From the NCBI GenBank assembly GCA_014898425.1, contig RCSZ01000006.1, positions 1,736,001 through 1,800,000 on the forward strand: a DNA stretch of 64,000 nucleotides, read 5' to 3'. The DNA comes from Botryotinia globosa. Taxonomy: Eukaryota > Ascomycota > Leotiomycetes > Helotiales > Sclerotiniaceae. This document shows positions 11,651 to 24,178 of the stretch, in pieces. How positions within the stretch are numbered: the stretch's first letter is position 1; every line of letters starts with the position of its first letter. A program made the position numbers and the translations under genes. The notes beneath the pieces are model-generated. The model had not been told where the DNA came from. It was given only the letters and a program-made list of their open reading frames with translations, and searched no databases.

Positions 11651-13000
11651 CTATTCGCGAAAAATAAGTACACCATCTTCGGCACGGGCATTCAGTATCT
11701 GCCATCCAACATCTATAGTTGTGCTTGATGAAGATGCACTGATTGCAGAAGTTGTAGTCATACTGCCCAGAGCAGCATCGGATACACCGTAATATGTCTT
11801 GGTAGGGTAAAAGTTAGGTTCTTGAATATAAATCGTCTCTCCACAAAGAGTTTCCACAGCGACGAATTCGCCAGTCGTGAGAGCGCTAGCAGGAATCGTA
11901 GTGCCTGCAACTGTGGTATTGCATATCGAAGATGCAGATGTGGATGTGGATATTGTTTCTGTGGTATCGAGTGTCCAAGAAGTGGGAATGCCGTACCAGG
12001 TCTTTGTGGGATAAAAATTGGGCTCTTGGATGTAGATTGTTTCCTCGCAGAGAACTTCGACAGCAACATATTCGCCGGTTGTGAGAGCACTAGCTGGGAT
12101 TGTTACGCCCGCGATGGCGGCGTCGCATGATGATGTTGTGGCGGCGATTCGTTGTTTGTCTTCGATGATGGGTGTTGGGATAAGCGTTGGGATTGAATCT
12201 GCTGATGCTGATGCTGATGCAAATGGCTGAGTCTCGGTGGAATGATTCTCAGAAGTAGTAGCAGAAGCCGGAATATCGGTAGAAGGATCTTCGGATGAAG
12301 AAGCAGATGCAAATGCAGATACAGGAGTCTCGGTAGAGGAATCTTCAGAAGAAGAATTAGATGCAGATGAAGGAGTCTCAGTAACAGGATCTTCGGATGA
12401 AGAAGCAGAAGCAGAAGCCGGAGCATCAGTAAGAGAATCTCCAGATGCAGAAGCATCAATCTGCGTGCTTGCAGCAGGAAAACCAGAAGTCGCAAAACTA
12501 TATGGTGTATTCCCAAACGTGCTAGTCACAGCAGCAGCTCCCGCCGCGAAAGTGCTGGAGCTGGAGCTGGAGCGTGTGGGTTCCGGCACGCCCCATTCCG
12601 TGGCGGGAAAATAGTTGGGTTCTTGGATGTAGACGGTTTGGCTTGAGATGATGACGATCCCGACCTGTTGGGTTGGGGTTAGTGGCGGTGTTCTTCTGGA
12701 AAGGCGGATTAGGTGGCTCTTTTAAGCGATTCCGGGCTGAGGATATTGGTGATAGGGTGATAGGGTGGTGTGAAAAGAGAAGGGTAAGATCAAATCATCA
12801 TGATAGAAAGGATTTCTGAAACTTACCTGTTGACCCGTCGTCAAAGCAGAAGTAGCAATTGTAGTGAAGAGACCGAAAATACCTGAAATTCGCACTCCTG
12901 TAGCGTCATCCTCGCTGCGCTTGATGGGGTTTCCGGGGACAATGACGAAGAGAAAGGATAGGATTGTCAGTAACTTGATTGGAAAGACAGGAACAAACAT
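11651..13000 (-). CDS. Secreted Ser/Thr-rich protein with three IYIQEPNFYPTKT-type repeats
   Basis: Exons 12827-13000 and 11651-12664 give 395 residues. Residues 1-20 form a signal peptide (hydrophobic LLTILSFLFVIV), followed by a KR dibasic site. A first repeat copy is split by the intron: TSALTTGQQ at the end of exon 1 and VYIQEPNYFPATEWG at the start of exon 2. A low-complexity Ser/Ala/Thr/Glu linker follows, built from imperfect SASSSEDPxTETP units. Two near-identical copies come next: IPASALTTGEYVAVEVLCEE with IYIQEPNFYPTKTW, and IPASALTTGEFVAVETLCGE with IYIQEPNFYPTKTY. No hydrophobic GPI-type tail is visible. Probably secreted or cell-wall associated; function unknown. Confidence 0.75.
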
Positions 13001-14289
13001 TTTGAAAGGGTGTTGGGTGGTTATGTGTTTGAGTTTGAGGTTGTGTGTTTTGTTTTGTTTTGTTTGTAGGCTGTTGCTATGTCTGAAAGGGGCTGGACTG
13101 TAAGAAGGGGGCAGAAAGGGAAGAGAAAGAGGAAAACAAGAAATGATAAAACTACCTGGGTGCCAGGAAACATCAAAGAGACCTGTGGGACATTCACTGA
13201 CTCCACCACTTTGGTCCAAATTTCATTCCAATTTCTTTTCATATGTCCAATGTTCCATAAGTAGTGAATACTATGAATCCGAAAAGAGCAGCTAAAAATT
13301 AAATCATGATACTCTCAAGAACGAAATCAACACTCCGAAGCCCGAGAAGTGAATTAATACCTAGGTAACAAGAATGTTTGTGATGAATATACAGAGGTGT
13401 TTGGTTTGTTGAGTGTATTGATGAAGGTTTTTAGATGGAAAGCAAATAGATGGAAAGCAAATAGATGGAGCAAATAGTTGGAGCAAATAGTAAACATTTT
13501 CTAGGGATAGAATCACAGAGTAGATAGACAATCTTTGTAAATGTTTATTACCTTCTTGAATACCTCAATTCGACTCACTACCAAATGCACAATGCGAAGA
13601 ACTATTTAGTCCACATAAATGCCACTCCTAGTGAAATTCTCAGTATCAATATATACATACTACTCATTCATTCGTTCATTCATTCATCTCTTCATTCATC
13701 TCATCAGAATCCTCACTATGTAGTTACTAATAACTATATAATAAATATCAAATTACCCCTCATCAAATAGATAATGACCTTCACCAATCCCTCTCTACAT
13801 TACCAATTTCCCTTCTCCTCTCCAACACCCAAGCTATCCAACCATCACCATCACCAACCAATCCCAAACCAAACCGAGCTAATTTCGCATTCGGCTCGGG
13901 ACATCTAATCTCATCATATCCACAAGCCCATCAAGTAATCAAGTAATCAAACCCCTCACATACCAATCTTAATAGCTACTGTAAAGATGTAACGAGAAGC
14001 GGGGAAACTTGTTTCCAAATGTTTATATATAGCTCCCCAATAACCACCATAACCACCAGATTCTCTCTTTCAAAAGTGTGCTTCTTTCTCAACTACTATT
14101 CATTTCGAAAAACTTTGGAGTTCTTCTTGTCATAGTATAGTTGTATCATAACTATACATACATACATACAATTTGTTTGTACTTTTGAGTTTGGGAAAGT
14201 TTCTTGTACTTTACTTCCAGCTTTCGATATCTTTGTATTATTGTATCTCCATACATAACAAGGAGTCAATCACATACACATTTGTCGAG
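13001..14289. other. Divergent promoter region with ATTC-rich tract
   Basis: Lies between two divergent genes. Notable strings are repeated AAATAGATGGA units at about 13440-13480, an ATTC-rich tract near 13663-13697, and pyrimidine-rich sequence from 13780 on. No gene seen. Confidence 0.5.
14022..14031 (+). promoter_or_regulatory. TATA-like box
   Basis: TTTATATATA lies about 260 bp upstream of the start at 14290 and is followed by a pyrimidine-rich stretch suited to a fungal leader. Position and composition only. Confidence 0.4.
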
Positions 14290-15451
14290 ATGGATCGTCA
14301 AGGAGATGGTTCGGCAAAGGGCAGTCCGGCGAAAGGTAGTGGTAGTCGCAGTATGTGTATCTCCTATTACCCCTGTGAAGCTTACCTGCTGTAGCAAAGT
14401 CCTTACTCGACTAACATATCCACAGACAGGGATTCAAGAGGATCTCAAAGAGAGGCCACTGGGTATGTTGATTCTCTCACCTCTTCCCCCTATCTATTCC
14501 CCCTCTTCTCCACATCTCAACTAACAATCCCCCAGCGTACCCCTCCCTCTCTCCCCACAACCCCCAACCCGCCGGAATCCCTCAATCACAGCTACAGCAA
14601 CCACGGCAAGCACAAGCGCCACATCCAACACCACCCCAGCTCCACAACCTCGGCGGCCACACCAGCACCCCATCCCCCCACCAATCCACCCCCCTTTCCA
14701 CCCCTACACCCCCCAACTCAACCCACCCGTCTCCACACCGGAAAGTCTCCCCAACAGAAGAAACTTCCCAACCCTCGCACCCCTCCCCATCGCCGCCCTC
14801 GACCAGCCGGGACAAGCTCCCTACTCTCCGCACCAAGGATTTTTCGGTGGTGCATCGCTAGGAGCCGGAACAGGAGCTTCCCATGCGATTCCAGTAGGTG
14901 GTGCTGGTGACATGCAAGCCGGCACATCTTCCAACGCTGGACTTCCTAATCCGAAAGGAAGATATACTCTCAAGACGCGAGAGTCTAACCCCAACCGACC
15001 GGCGCCTGTTTCGAAGCCGTACATCGTCAGACCGAAATCCAAATCCGGAGCCAAGTCCTCCCGAGTTTCGAAATCCAAGAAACGCGCAGAGTCCTCGGGC
15101 ACAGCAACACCCGCTACAGAGGATTTCGAAAGAGATATGGATACCGTGATGGAGACCTTAAGTAAATCCCTCTTATTCGGCATCATCTTTCGAAACTTGC
15201 TAATATGATTGTGATATAGCTGGCGTGAGGGACAGTCTGAATGGTATGGCACAGGTTATCCATGATGTTCAAATTCAGCAGCAGCGGAGAATTGAGGCGA
15301 GAGCGGCTGCTGCTGCTGCTGCTGGAAGACGAGATTTCGTACATGAAGAGGAAGAAGATGAGGAGGAAGAAGAGGAGGAGGAAGAAGAAGAAGAAAGTAT
15401 GTTATCTGATTATGCTGTGATGATTGGCTTTGCTAATATGTTCTAGACTGA
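14290..15451 (+). CDS. Disordered low-complexity protein, function unknown
   Basis: Five exons (14290-14350, 14426-14462, 14536-15161, 15220-15396, 15447-15451) give 301 residues. All junctions keep frame and have standard donors (GTATGT, GTATGT, GTAAAT, GTATGT) and acceptors. The start MDRQGDGSAKGSPAKGSGSR is polar. The middle is Pro/Thr-rich, followed by a basic stretch (KSGAKSSRVSKSKKRAE) that could be a nuclear-localisation signal. The only likely folded piece is a helix, RDSLNGMAQVIHDVQIQQQRR, which runs into a short poly-Ala and an acidic poly-Glu end. If the last intron is retained the protein ends MLSDYAVMIGFANMF instead. No family recognised. Confidence 0.6.
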
Positions 15452-16657
15452 TTGACGCCCGATTCTTCCTGATCTTGACGTTGGTTGTCCTGAATTGATG
15501 CCCTAAGCAACAATGTACATACAAAACAGATACAACTTCACGTGTTCTCCAGTACCGATGGGATGAGGTCCAAGGATTGTTCATCCGAAGTTCCAAGGAC
15601 TTCAGTGGCTCTAGCGCACTTTTGGGATGTGTACTTTTGGGTATCTAGAGAAGTGCCATACATGGTTGGATACTACAGAGCTCTTCCAGGACGGGTTCCT
15701 TGGAGTACGGGCGTCTGACTAGATACTTTTGTAGCCTTTGAAAATACTTCGGCATGGGAAGTTTTGGTTTTATGATAGAAATAATGAATGCTTGATTACC
15801 GCATTCGATGGCTTCGTGAAGATAAAAATAATGTGCCACATGAATCATAACTCGCCTGCAAAGACAATAATTAATACCATCGCTACTGTATAAAACGACA
15901 CTTCCAAGTCTCTCAACTTCAAACAGCATTCTCGATTGAAAGAAATTCGGAATAATATGTAAGCCAGTTGATAGTCGATGGCAATCTAAATATCCCATGG
16001 TACCATGATTTATTGTAGTCCGCCCAATATATGGTATCTTGATCAAATCGATTCAATGGAACAAGTTATTCACCTATCATCGCTAAAATGCCCCAATTCC
16101 CCAAGTCCCCGACAACACCCAAATACAACACTCGAAGACCTCATCTCTGAATGCAGCTACCCGTGGACATTCGAGAAACAGCTAACAAGTCGCGAGAAAT
16201 TACATATCATCTGCAGATAGCAAAAGGAAGATCCTTCTACCACAGCCTCGATTCTCTCCAACTTCTCAAGAACATCCCGGATTTGCAGCCAACTTTCGTA
16301 TTGCAGAAGGAAAAAACCAATAGAATAGAATGTCTATGAAATCCGAAGCAAAAGAATATGACCCTTTGACTACAGTGCATTGTTTTCTTTCTCTCGATCT
16401 CATAATTGAAAGAAGATCATGAGTCACTAAGTATTGAATTGACACTCATCTTTCTTAGTCTAAAGAGCAATGAACTCGCGAAAGAATGATAAATTCCGTG
16501 TACAAGATAATGAGAGGACAATCAACCTTTCGATCGACCCCCACAAGAATCAAAATGAAAGATGTAAAAAAATTACCAACTATGCCTAGGTAGTCTATAA
16601 ATGGCATATGTTTCCAACCTCAATAATTGATATGGCAAAACTTCGAAAACGGTCATC
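15452..16657. other. 1.2-kb region without a convincing gene
   Basis: The longest frame is 15645-16046 on the minus strand (133 residues); it resembles nothing known and overlaps other open frames on the plus strand near 16005-16340. It may be decayed coding sequence. No repeats noticed. Confidence 0.35.
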
Positions 16658-17749
16658 ATGAACAATCCAAATAATGTGACCTCTGGCCTCTATTGCGAAA
16701 TAAACAGATTCAGATGCTCAAAATGCGAGCATGACGACTACCTCCATAGATACAGATGTGAGAGACATTTGATTGGGGATGCTTATTGTAGAGAAGCGAT
16801 ACCCATGATCACGCCTGATAGGAATGTGTTTTGTAGAGATTGCGCAGAAGAGTAAGTTTAGAGCCTGTTCACGTTTCCTAGATCATGACTAAGAGAGATT
16901 ATCAGCAGTGACGATCTGAATATAAGTAGCCAGGGTCGTATGTCACCGGAACTACCAGCAACTCGATATGTACCGGTCAGCAGTAATATAACACAAGGAG
17001 GAAGGTCGGAAATCCAGCCTCTGCCTACCAATATTTTGCAATCACCGGGCCTTGCCGATCAAAATATGGCATCAGGAGGGTGGAATGAGCCTGGAGGTGT
17101 TCAACTTTCGACGTTAAACCCACAATCCTCAGCTCATGTATCTCCAGACCAAGATCTCGCAATAGCATCAGTAGCGTCTGAGAATGCCCCCTCAGTACCG
17201 CAATCATCAGAGAATAGTAACACAACCACAGCACCACCACCAACACTAGCAACAGAGCCAACACCACCATCAACACCAGCACCGGAACTAACACCACCAC
17301 CAACACCAACACCAGTACCAGGACCAGCACCAAACCCCAACCCATCACCAAACCCCAACCCATCACCCAACCCCAACCCATCACCAAACCCAAACCCATC
17401 ACCAAACCCCAACCCCAGCCCCAACCCAAACCCAAATCCATCACCAAACCCAAACCCATCACCCAACCCCAACCCATCACCAAACCCCAACCCATCACCA
17501 AACCCAAACCCATCACCAAACCCCAACCCCAACCCCAGCCCCAACCCAAACCCAAACCCATCACCAAACCCAAACCCATCACCAAACCCATCACCATCAC
17601 CAAACCCCAACCCCAGCCCCAACCCAAACCCAAATCCATCACCATCACTCGCACCCGCGCCCGCACCTGCACCCACAACAAGACAAATCAGAATCTGGGC
17701 AAGTTTCCGCCGCTGGTGCTGTTGCACATCCGCCGAATCCTCTACCTAA
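16658..17749 (+). CDS. Cys-rich two-exon family protein with a Pro/Asn repeat tail (member A)
   Basis: Exon 1 is 16658-16851 and exon 2 about 16906-17749 (the acceptor could be CAG or CAGCAG), giving 345 residues. Exon 1 encodes a compact module rich in Cys and His: YCEINRFRCSKCEHD, YRCERHLIGDAYC and FCRDCAEE, spacing that suggests zinc binding. The intron falls in phase 2 three residues after the final CxxC. Exon 2 encodes a disordered tail: about 130 Ser/Pro/Thr-rich residues, then a roughly 105-residue run of repeated P-N-P-N-P-S hexads, and a short end with FRRWCCC. No signal peptide. The plan matches the cluster at 33.9-45.7 kb. Function unknown. Confidence 0.7.
17328..17643 (+). repeat. 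In-frame minisatellite coding PNPNPS
   Basis: Repeats of roughly 18 bp built from CCAAACCCCAACCCATCA variants, within the tail of member A. Higher-order copies recur (a PNPNPNPSPNPNPSP block appears several times). All variants keep frame, which suggests either selection on the protein or recent expansion. Confidence 0.9.
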
Positions 17750-18492
17750 AGAAAATGTTGCAGCAAGAAACGAAGGGGCATCAAGGACAAGGAAATGATA
17801 AGCACAAACACGATGACATTATTTCCACAATGACAAATGAGATATTAGTATTCATCTGACTGCTATGGTAGATATGAAAGTGATTAATGATTATTATGCT
17901 GTAATATTTGATGTATGAATGAATGTAATAAAAGAATGAGATTGTGAATTTCGTGTTGAGGATAACCTTACAAGCAATGATTGATTTTGTGATATGATTT
18001 AGGTTATCACGTGTGTTTGAAGGTATTAAATAGGTATATCCAAAGATATCAAATGATTGTCGTCATTGAATAGAATCGAGCCCGGCTATTAGAAAATAGT
18101 GTAGGATGTCTTGTTGACTTTATAAAGATACAGTTCAATGTTGGTCATTTGCTGGGATGATTATCGTGTTTTGTTTTGTAATTATATAGATAGATGACTA
18201 ATTATATAACATGGTTGTGCATCTTTGGGTGATTAGAATGCACTTGCATGCTATATATTCTATGGTGCAACGTGATGTGTTTTAATATAGATGGTAATGG
18301 TAGTCTATACCTCATACTTGTTGTGAGATAAGTCAACCACCGTATGCTTGAGAATAACAGAAGCCTGTCCGAACAGTTCACTTGTACGAGAAGCAATTAT
18401 AGAACAAGCGAGAAGGTTATCGCAGTTGGTGGCAGAGAAAGAATTTTGAGTGGGATCCGTTACATATCGATAGAGATTTGCATAAAATGCTT

Positions 18493-18622
18493 TGCACTCC
18501 TGGAGAGTTATCGAAAGGGAAGAATGTATCGACAAGCCCTGCACTCCTGAGAGTTATCAAAAAGAATATATCGACAAGCCCTGCACTCCTGAGAGTTATC
18601 AAAAAGAATATATCGACAACCT
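18493..18622. repeat. Three tandem copies of a 42-bp unit
   Basis: The unit begins TGCACTCCTGAGAGTTATCA and ends ATCGACAAGCCC. The copies from 18540 and 18582 are almost identical; the copy from 18493 is 47 bp with several differences. It does not fall in a convincing gene. Confidence 0.85.
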
Positions 18623-20204
18623 CTGTACGGAGTAGCATCTCAACCTGACTGTATCGCGTGTAGGTCATCATATCGTACATCAAACCCATCTTTCCACGAG
18701 GCGAAGTGAAGGATGAGTGGAGACCGATTGAGGATCCTTTCGTAAGCAATACCATAATTATCCAACCAATCACAGTTGGTCACGGTCCACAGCAACACAC
18801 ACAGCCAGCCAGTGTTGAAACCCCAAGATCCGAGATGATCTCGAGGTTAAACCAGCCTTATTATATTCTGAAGATTGATCGACTGCGTGAATACAGTCAA
18901 AGAATTGGGCGCTGTCGATCGAAAAGCCTAATCGCCTTTCCTTGCATGGATTGCGTGCAGGCTGGACTCTGTGATCTGTGGTTTCTACTCGGTCGTTACT
19001 GATGGTTCCGTTTTTTGAAACCTGACCTGTGAATAGAGTTCATCTAGAATCATCATCGTGATATGAAGAGAGCACGTTAACGCCCATGACTGTTCTGACC
19101 GCTGATGTGGCGGTTAAGGTATGACTACCTACTATCTAGGTAGGTATCTGGTTGTATCTAACGGGGCGTCACTAAATGGATGCGAACAGCCGTTATCTCG
19201 TGGCGCAGTATTGAGTTTAAGTATTGGACCATCCCGTCTCCCTAGATTATATGTCACTTCCCATGCGGCTCTGTTGAAGGCTGAGGTCTGGTAGATGGAT
19301 GATATCCTAAGTCTCTAGCTTGTATCATTAGTTTGTAGACTCGAGTACAACCCGCGTTTTGATAGTTACACACCAATATGACTGACCATTAGAAGTTTGG
19401 ATGGAATTGTTTCATTGTTTGCTCTATTGTGAACCTTGATAGATTGTAGATTGTCCCCAAGATACGAGTGCGTCATCGTCATTCATTCGCCTTGCGAGTT
19501 GCGCCGCCAAACTTTCCACGCTGCATGAGTTGGTCAATTTTTCTACAAGGATACGCCCCTCCAGCTCTCAGGCCAGACAAGGTTATATATAATTAATACC
19601 TACCTACCTCTTATAATATGTGCGAAAATGTGAAGAATGGATTGAACCAAACATTCGAGAGGCTGGGGACAACGGAGAGATTAAAAGATATACAGTAGTT
19701 ACTGTAGTAATAATGATATAAACGAAAATACACCATGATACTGACTGTAATTACATAATACCTAGGTCGGTTGTCTGCTTGCTTTGATTCTTTCGTGTGT
19801 AATATGTAACCTATGTACACTGACGCAAATCTCCAATCCACTTCCACTTTCATCCAAAGTCCCCACGGTCAAATTGTTTTAATTAATTACCCCCCAATTA
19901 CTCGAGGTTCGTATCTTGATAGAAATTTAAAGAATCACCCCTCATCTTCTACTCAACGTAAGGTTACATGACATGTATTTGTTATATCCTCGAGTACATA
20001 ATCCATATAATAATAAGCTTCTCACCAACATCATCAAAACATCCGTCATTCATTCACTCACTCTCAACCTATATAACATGATATAAATCAATCATTTGGC
20101 TTACATCACGAGATGTCTACATAAACTATTGGCGCATAACTCAAGGCCGTGGGACCAACCATTTCAAATCCTGATCATTAAATTTATTCACTACCTACAT
20201 ATCA

Positions 20205-20256
20205 CTACCTACCTACCTACCTACCTACCTACCTACCTACCTACCTACCTACCTAC
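20205..20256. repeat. (CTAC)13 microsatellite in the leader of the DUF3824 gene
   Basis: Thirteen perfect CTAC units followed by CTAT, about 290 bp upstream of the start at 20548. Probably in the 5' untranslated region or promoter. Confidence 0.9.
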
Positions 20257-20547
20257 CTATTACCTCCCTACATACACAGATACGCTCGTGTCAGGAGGGC
20301 CAAGAGGAAGAGTGAGCGCGCAAAGTATCAGCAGCAGAGCCTCGATCCAAAGTAATCCTCCAACTTCCCACCCCCCTCAACCAACAAATAACAACAACAT
20401 ACAACTTTGGCTCTTCGGTCTTCTTCTTTTTACAAAAATCACCTACAACCAACACATCTACTTACAAACATATACTGTGTGGTCTCCGGTCACATATACG
20501 CTTTACCCTTACCTTTTGGGCAATAACGACAGGGTAAACAATTCAAA

Positions 20548-23500
20548 ATGCCTGAAAGAGTTGTTCGCAGCTCTTATCATGACCGAGAGGTCGACTATTA
20601 TTCCTCCGATGAAGAACGGTCAACCTACGGCCGTTCGAAACCAAACGGTAGTACTTATCGTACCGTCCAACGTTATCGGGTCGCACCTAGTCGAGGCGAG
20701 GAAATAGACGACACTCGATCCGTTCGTTCTTCCCATCGAGAGTACGAAACTCGACAGGGTGATCGAGTTGAAGTGGATCGTCGAGTCGAAATTGATCGCG
20801 AACGTGAACGATATGAGCCAGAAGTACGACGAACGGAACGCATCGAAGTCGACCGAAGAGTTGAGGTTGATCGCGAAAGATACGAGCCCGAGCCAAGACG
20901 TACCGAACGTATCGAGGTTGATCGCAGAGTTGAAGTTGATCGTGAACGATACGAGCCTGAAAGATCCCGTTCAGCTGTCGACTATGATCGAGCGGTCGAA
21001 TATCAGAGAAGTACAGTTGAGCGAGCTAGAGAACCCGAACGTGAACGAGATCGCACTAGAACGGTAGTTTATGAGCGGGAGCGGGAACGAAGCGGGAGTC
21101 CCCTACCTTGGGAACGGCGTCGGAATGATAGACTATGGGAGACGGATCGCGAAACCGATGTGACAGTCGAAAAGACAATCGCTCGACGTCATAATGAACC
21201 CTATGAACTCGAAAGATATTCCCGAGAGACCGAATACTATGATCGACCAGAACCTACCCCACCACCAATTATCATTCGACAAAGAGCTCCAGAACCCCAA
21301 CAAATTATTGTTCAAGAAGCGCCAAGCCCCGCTCCAATTATCATACCTCAAATTGCGCCAGAATCACAACGGGTTGAAGTTATCGAAAGGAAGACGGAGA
21401 TACAACAAGAAATCGTTCCACGACCTGAACCACGCAGAGAAGAAGATGAATACTATTACCGCCGAGATGTTCGTGAGGTTGGTGGTAGAAGAGACCGAGA
21501 CGATGATTATGATCGTCGTTACGATGATGGATATGATAGTGAAGGTTATGTCATACGCAAAAAGGTTGTCAAGAGAGAAACACGCAGCCGTAGTCATAGC
21601 CCTCATCACCGAAGACATTTGGCAGAAGGTGCCTTGGCGGGAGCTGGCGCAGCTGCTCTTTTGGCAAGCCACAAGGAAAAGCAAGGTTCTGAAATTGCCC
21701 ATCGTGGTAGGAACGTCATTGGTGGAGCTGCTTTGGGTGCGATTGGTGCCGAAGTAGTTACTAGAGCACGCAGTCGTTATCGCGACAGTCGTGAGGGCAG
21801 GAGCAGGTCACGATCAAGCAGCCCACATGGTCATCATAAGTTAAAGACGGCCCTTGGTCTGGCAGCTGCTGCAATTGCCGCTGGAGCTGCTGTCAAATAT
21901 GCCCAGAACAGAACTGCAAACAAGGAAGAGTTGGTTCGTGGCCGAAGTCGACAAAGAAGTATGTCTCGTGGTCGCCGCTATTCTGATGGCGATGAATATT
22001 GGTCCGATGAGTACGAAAAGCGGACTACCATCATACGCGATGCAAGTAGGAGCAGAAGCAAGAGCATACATGCCGACCCAGCACATCGTAAGAAGTCCAT
22101 GGCAAAAGCTGGAGCTGGAGCTGCTATAGTCGCTGGTGTCGCGGAGCATCTCCGGAGTAAATCCCGAAAGCGTAGTGGTCAACGATCGCAATCACGAATT
22201 CGAACTGCTGCGGAGATAGCTGGGTCAGGTCTTGCGGGTGCTGCAGTAGCCGGTTTGTATGAGAATAGAAAGGCCAAGCAGGAAGCCGAGGAGGATGATG
22301 TATACGAGAGACGGGAGAGAAGAAGAAGCAGGACTAGGAGCAGAACTAGAAGCAGGTCGAGAGCCAGATCTACAGGCGTATATTCTGATCCAGGTGTTGA
22401 CCCAGAATTAGGCATGGTTCAGTACGGTACTGAACCTGTATACACGCACCAGCAGCCAGCACCACTCGATCGACCTAACGAGTACGATCCAGCTGTCGCG
22501 GCGGCCGCAGCTGGAGCTGCTTACGGTGCTACCAGACGTAGTCGAAGTCGATCACGCCGACACAAACGAGATTCATCTAGCGAAGATGGAGAACGAGCAC
22601 GATCGCGATCACGAAGTAGAAGCCGTAGCAGGGTACGAGATCTTGCTGCTGGTGCGTTGGGTACAGGTGCGGCCGCTATTGGAATCAATGAATATAGAAA
22701 GAGAAAGGAGAAAAAGGAGAAGAAAGAGAAAAAGGACGCAGAAAAACATGAGCGTGAGCGCGAACGAAGACGTGAGGTCCCCCAGCACTCTAGATCAAGT
22801 TCCCGCTCGGTTTCCCCGTCGGAGATAAGATCGTCTCTATCCAAAAGATTTTCAAATCTTATCCCCAAAAATCCCGAATGATCTCGTTATTTCATTTTCA
22901 TGTCCATAGGTACTTCCAATATCTGTTAAATCATTTGTTCGAGTGGCTCGGCCTCATGCATCTCTTTCTTTCGTACTAACATTCGTTTTGAATCAGGCTA
23001 TGAAGACGAAGCACCTGAAAGTTACTACACGAATTTCCGTGATGAGACATATTCGCCTTCGCCGCCTCACGCTTCTGGAGGCTCATATTATCCTGAAAAT
23101 AATGCAATCCCACCACCTCCTCCTTCTAACCCAGAAACTTTCACCCATCATGGAAATAAATCCACACCTTTTGTTAATGAAATCCCTCCTATTCCTCCTT
23201 ACAATCCCCAAGACTATGCAAGTCAACGCCCTACTACTCATGATCCTCCTCATTACCCACCTTCATCCAGAGTTCCTGGTGACAATGTGAGTACTCATCA
23301 ATCTTCGAATCCCGAACCTTTTATGACAGTACCTCCTCATACAAGAGAGGAGTCTTATTTCCCTTTTCATGAAACCTCTCCACCTCAAACTGATCATGTT
23401 TACGACCGGGAGGGTGCGTTGCTATTATTCATTCCTTTCCATGTGTACAACATAATTATTCTGATTCATCAATATACTAATACTTATTTTCCTAGATCGT

Positions 23501-24178
23501 CTAAACATTCCAAAACCATCAACACCCGATTTACCCTTGACACCAATCGAAGCTACTCCCTCAAACAAATCTGTCATGTTCGCTCCTCTATCTCCCACCT
23601 CTTCCCGCCGCTTGGAACGTATACGCAATTCTAAAGCGGATCAATCAACTTCCACGGTAAATACATATGAACAACCAAATCCTTCTTCGGATCGTCGTTA
23701 CAGAAGAAGACGAAGACGTAACTCGGATCCTTCTTCTGACCGACCTTCCAGGCCTCGTAAACACCGTAAACACAAGAAAGGAAGACATGGTGATGAGAGT
23801 GATAGTGAAAAGAGCGAGGTTGATGATGTGGAGGTGTTGCCAGCAAGGTTTGATAGAGATGGGAGACCGTTGAGTCGGAGTAGAGATGGGAGTGGGAGTC
23901 GAGAGAGAGAGAGAGATATTGCGAAGGAGTTTGGTGGTGGGAATGAAATGGTTGAAAGGGTGGTTAGGGGGGTGGGAGATGTCGTTGCTGGAAAACAGAC
24001 GTGGGGGGATCTTTTGATGGGGTTTGTTAAGGAGGGTGGGTTGGCGGGAAGTTCGAGTCGTGGTTCGGTTGCGGATGCAGAGGATGAGGAGAGGGAGAGG
24101 GAGAGGAGGAGGGGGAGAAATGGTAGGAGAGCTAGTAGGAGTAGAGGGAGGGATATGGATAGGGATGGAGGCATCTAG
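20548..24178 (+). CDS. DUF3824-domain protein
   Basis: Exons 20548-22771, 22997-23413 and 23496-24178 give 1107 residues. The N-terminus MPERVVRSSYHDREVDYYSS leads into tandem copies of ERIEVDRRVEVDRERYEPE (about residues 78-140), then a long Arg/Glu/Ser-rich charged region. Three Ala/Gly-rich helical segments follow (EGALAGAGAAALLASH, RNVIGGAALGAIGAEVV, KTALGLAAAAIAAGAAVKYA), which is the DUF3824 pattern. Exon 2 has YSPSPPHASGGSYYP, seen in other fungal members, and exon 3 ends basic. The donor at 22772 (GTGAGG) is chosen because its phase fits exon 2. If that intron is kept, translation continues through an RS-rich end to TGA at 22879-22881. Molecular function is unknown. Confidence 0.82.

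Larger units (their letters stand above)
17750..20547. other. 2.8-kb intergenic region with tandem repeats
   Basis: No gene supported. Holds the 42-bp tandem repeat at 18493-18622 and, at its right end, the long leader of the DUF3824 gene with a CTAC array. The frame at 18706-19002 has no ATG start and no recognised similarity. Confidence 0.5.

Noticed and set aside
12103..12516. 137-residue Leu-rich minus-strand frame
   Set aside because: Alternate-frame reading of the Ser/Ala-rich linker of the secreted repeat protein.
15645..16046. 133-residue minus-strand frame
   Set aside because: No similarity, no splice context and overlapping opposite frames; left unannotated.
16858..16875. AGAGCCTGTTCA, like the left end of MITE copy 2
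   Set aside because: Only 12 bases match, it lies in the intron of member A, and there is no right end.
17025..17727. Long minus-strand frames rich in Gly/Leu/Met or Gly/Asp/Phe
   Set aside because: Shadows of the PNPNPS repeat; any frame over such a repeat stays open.
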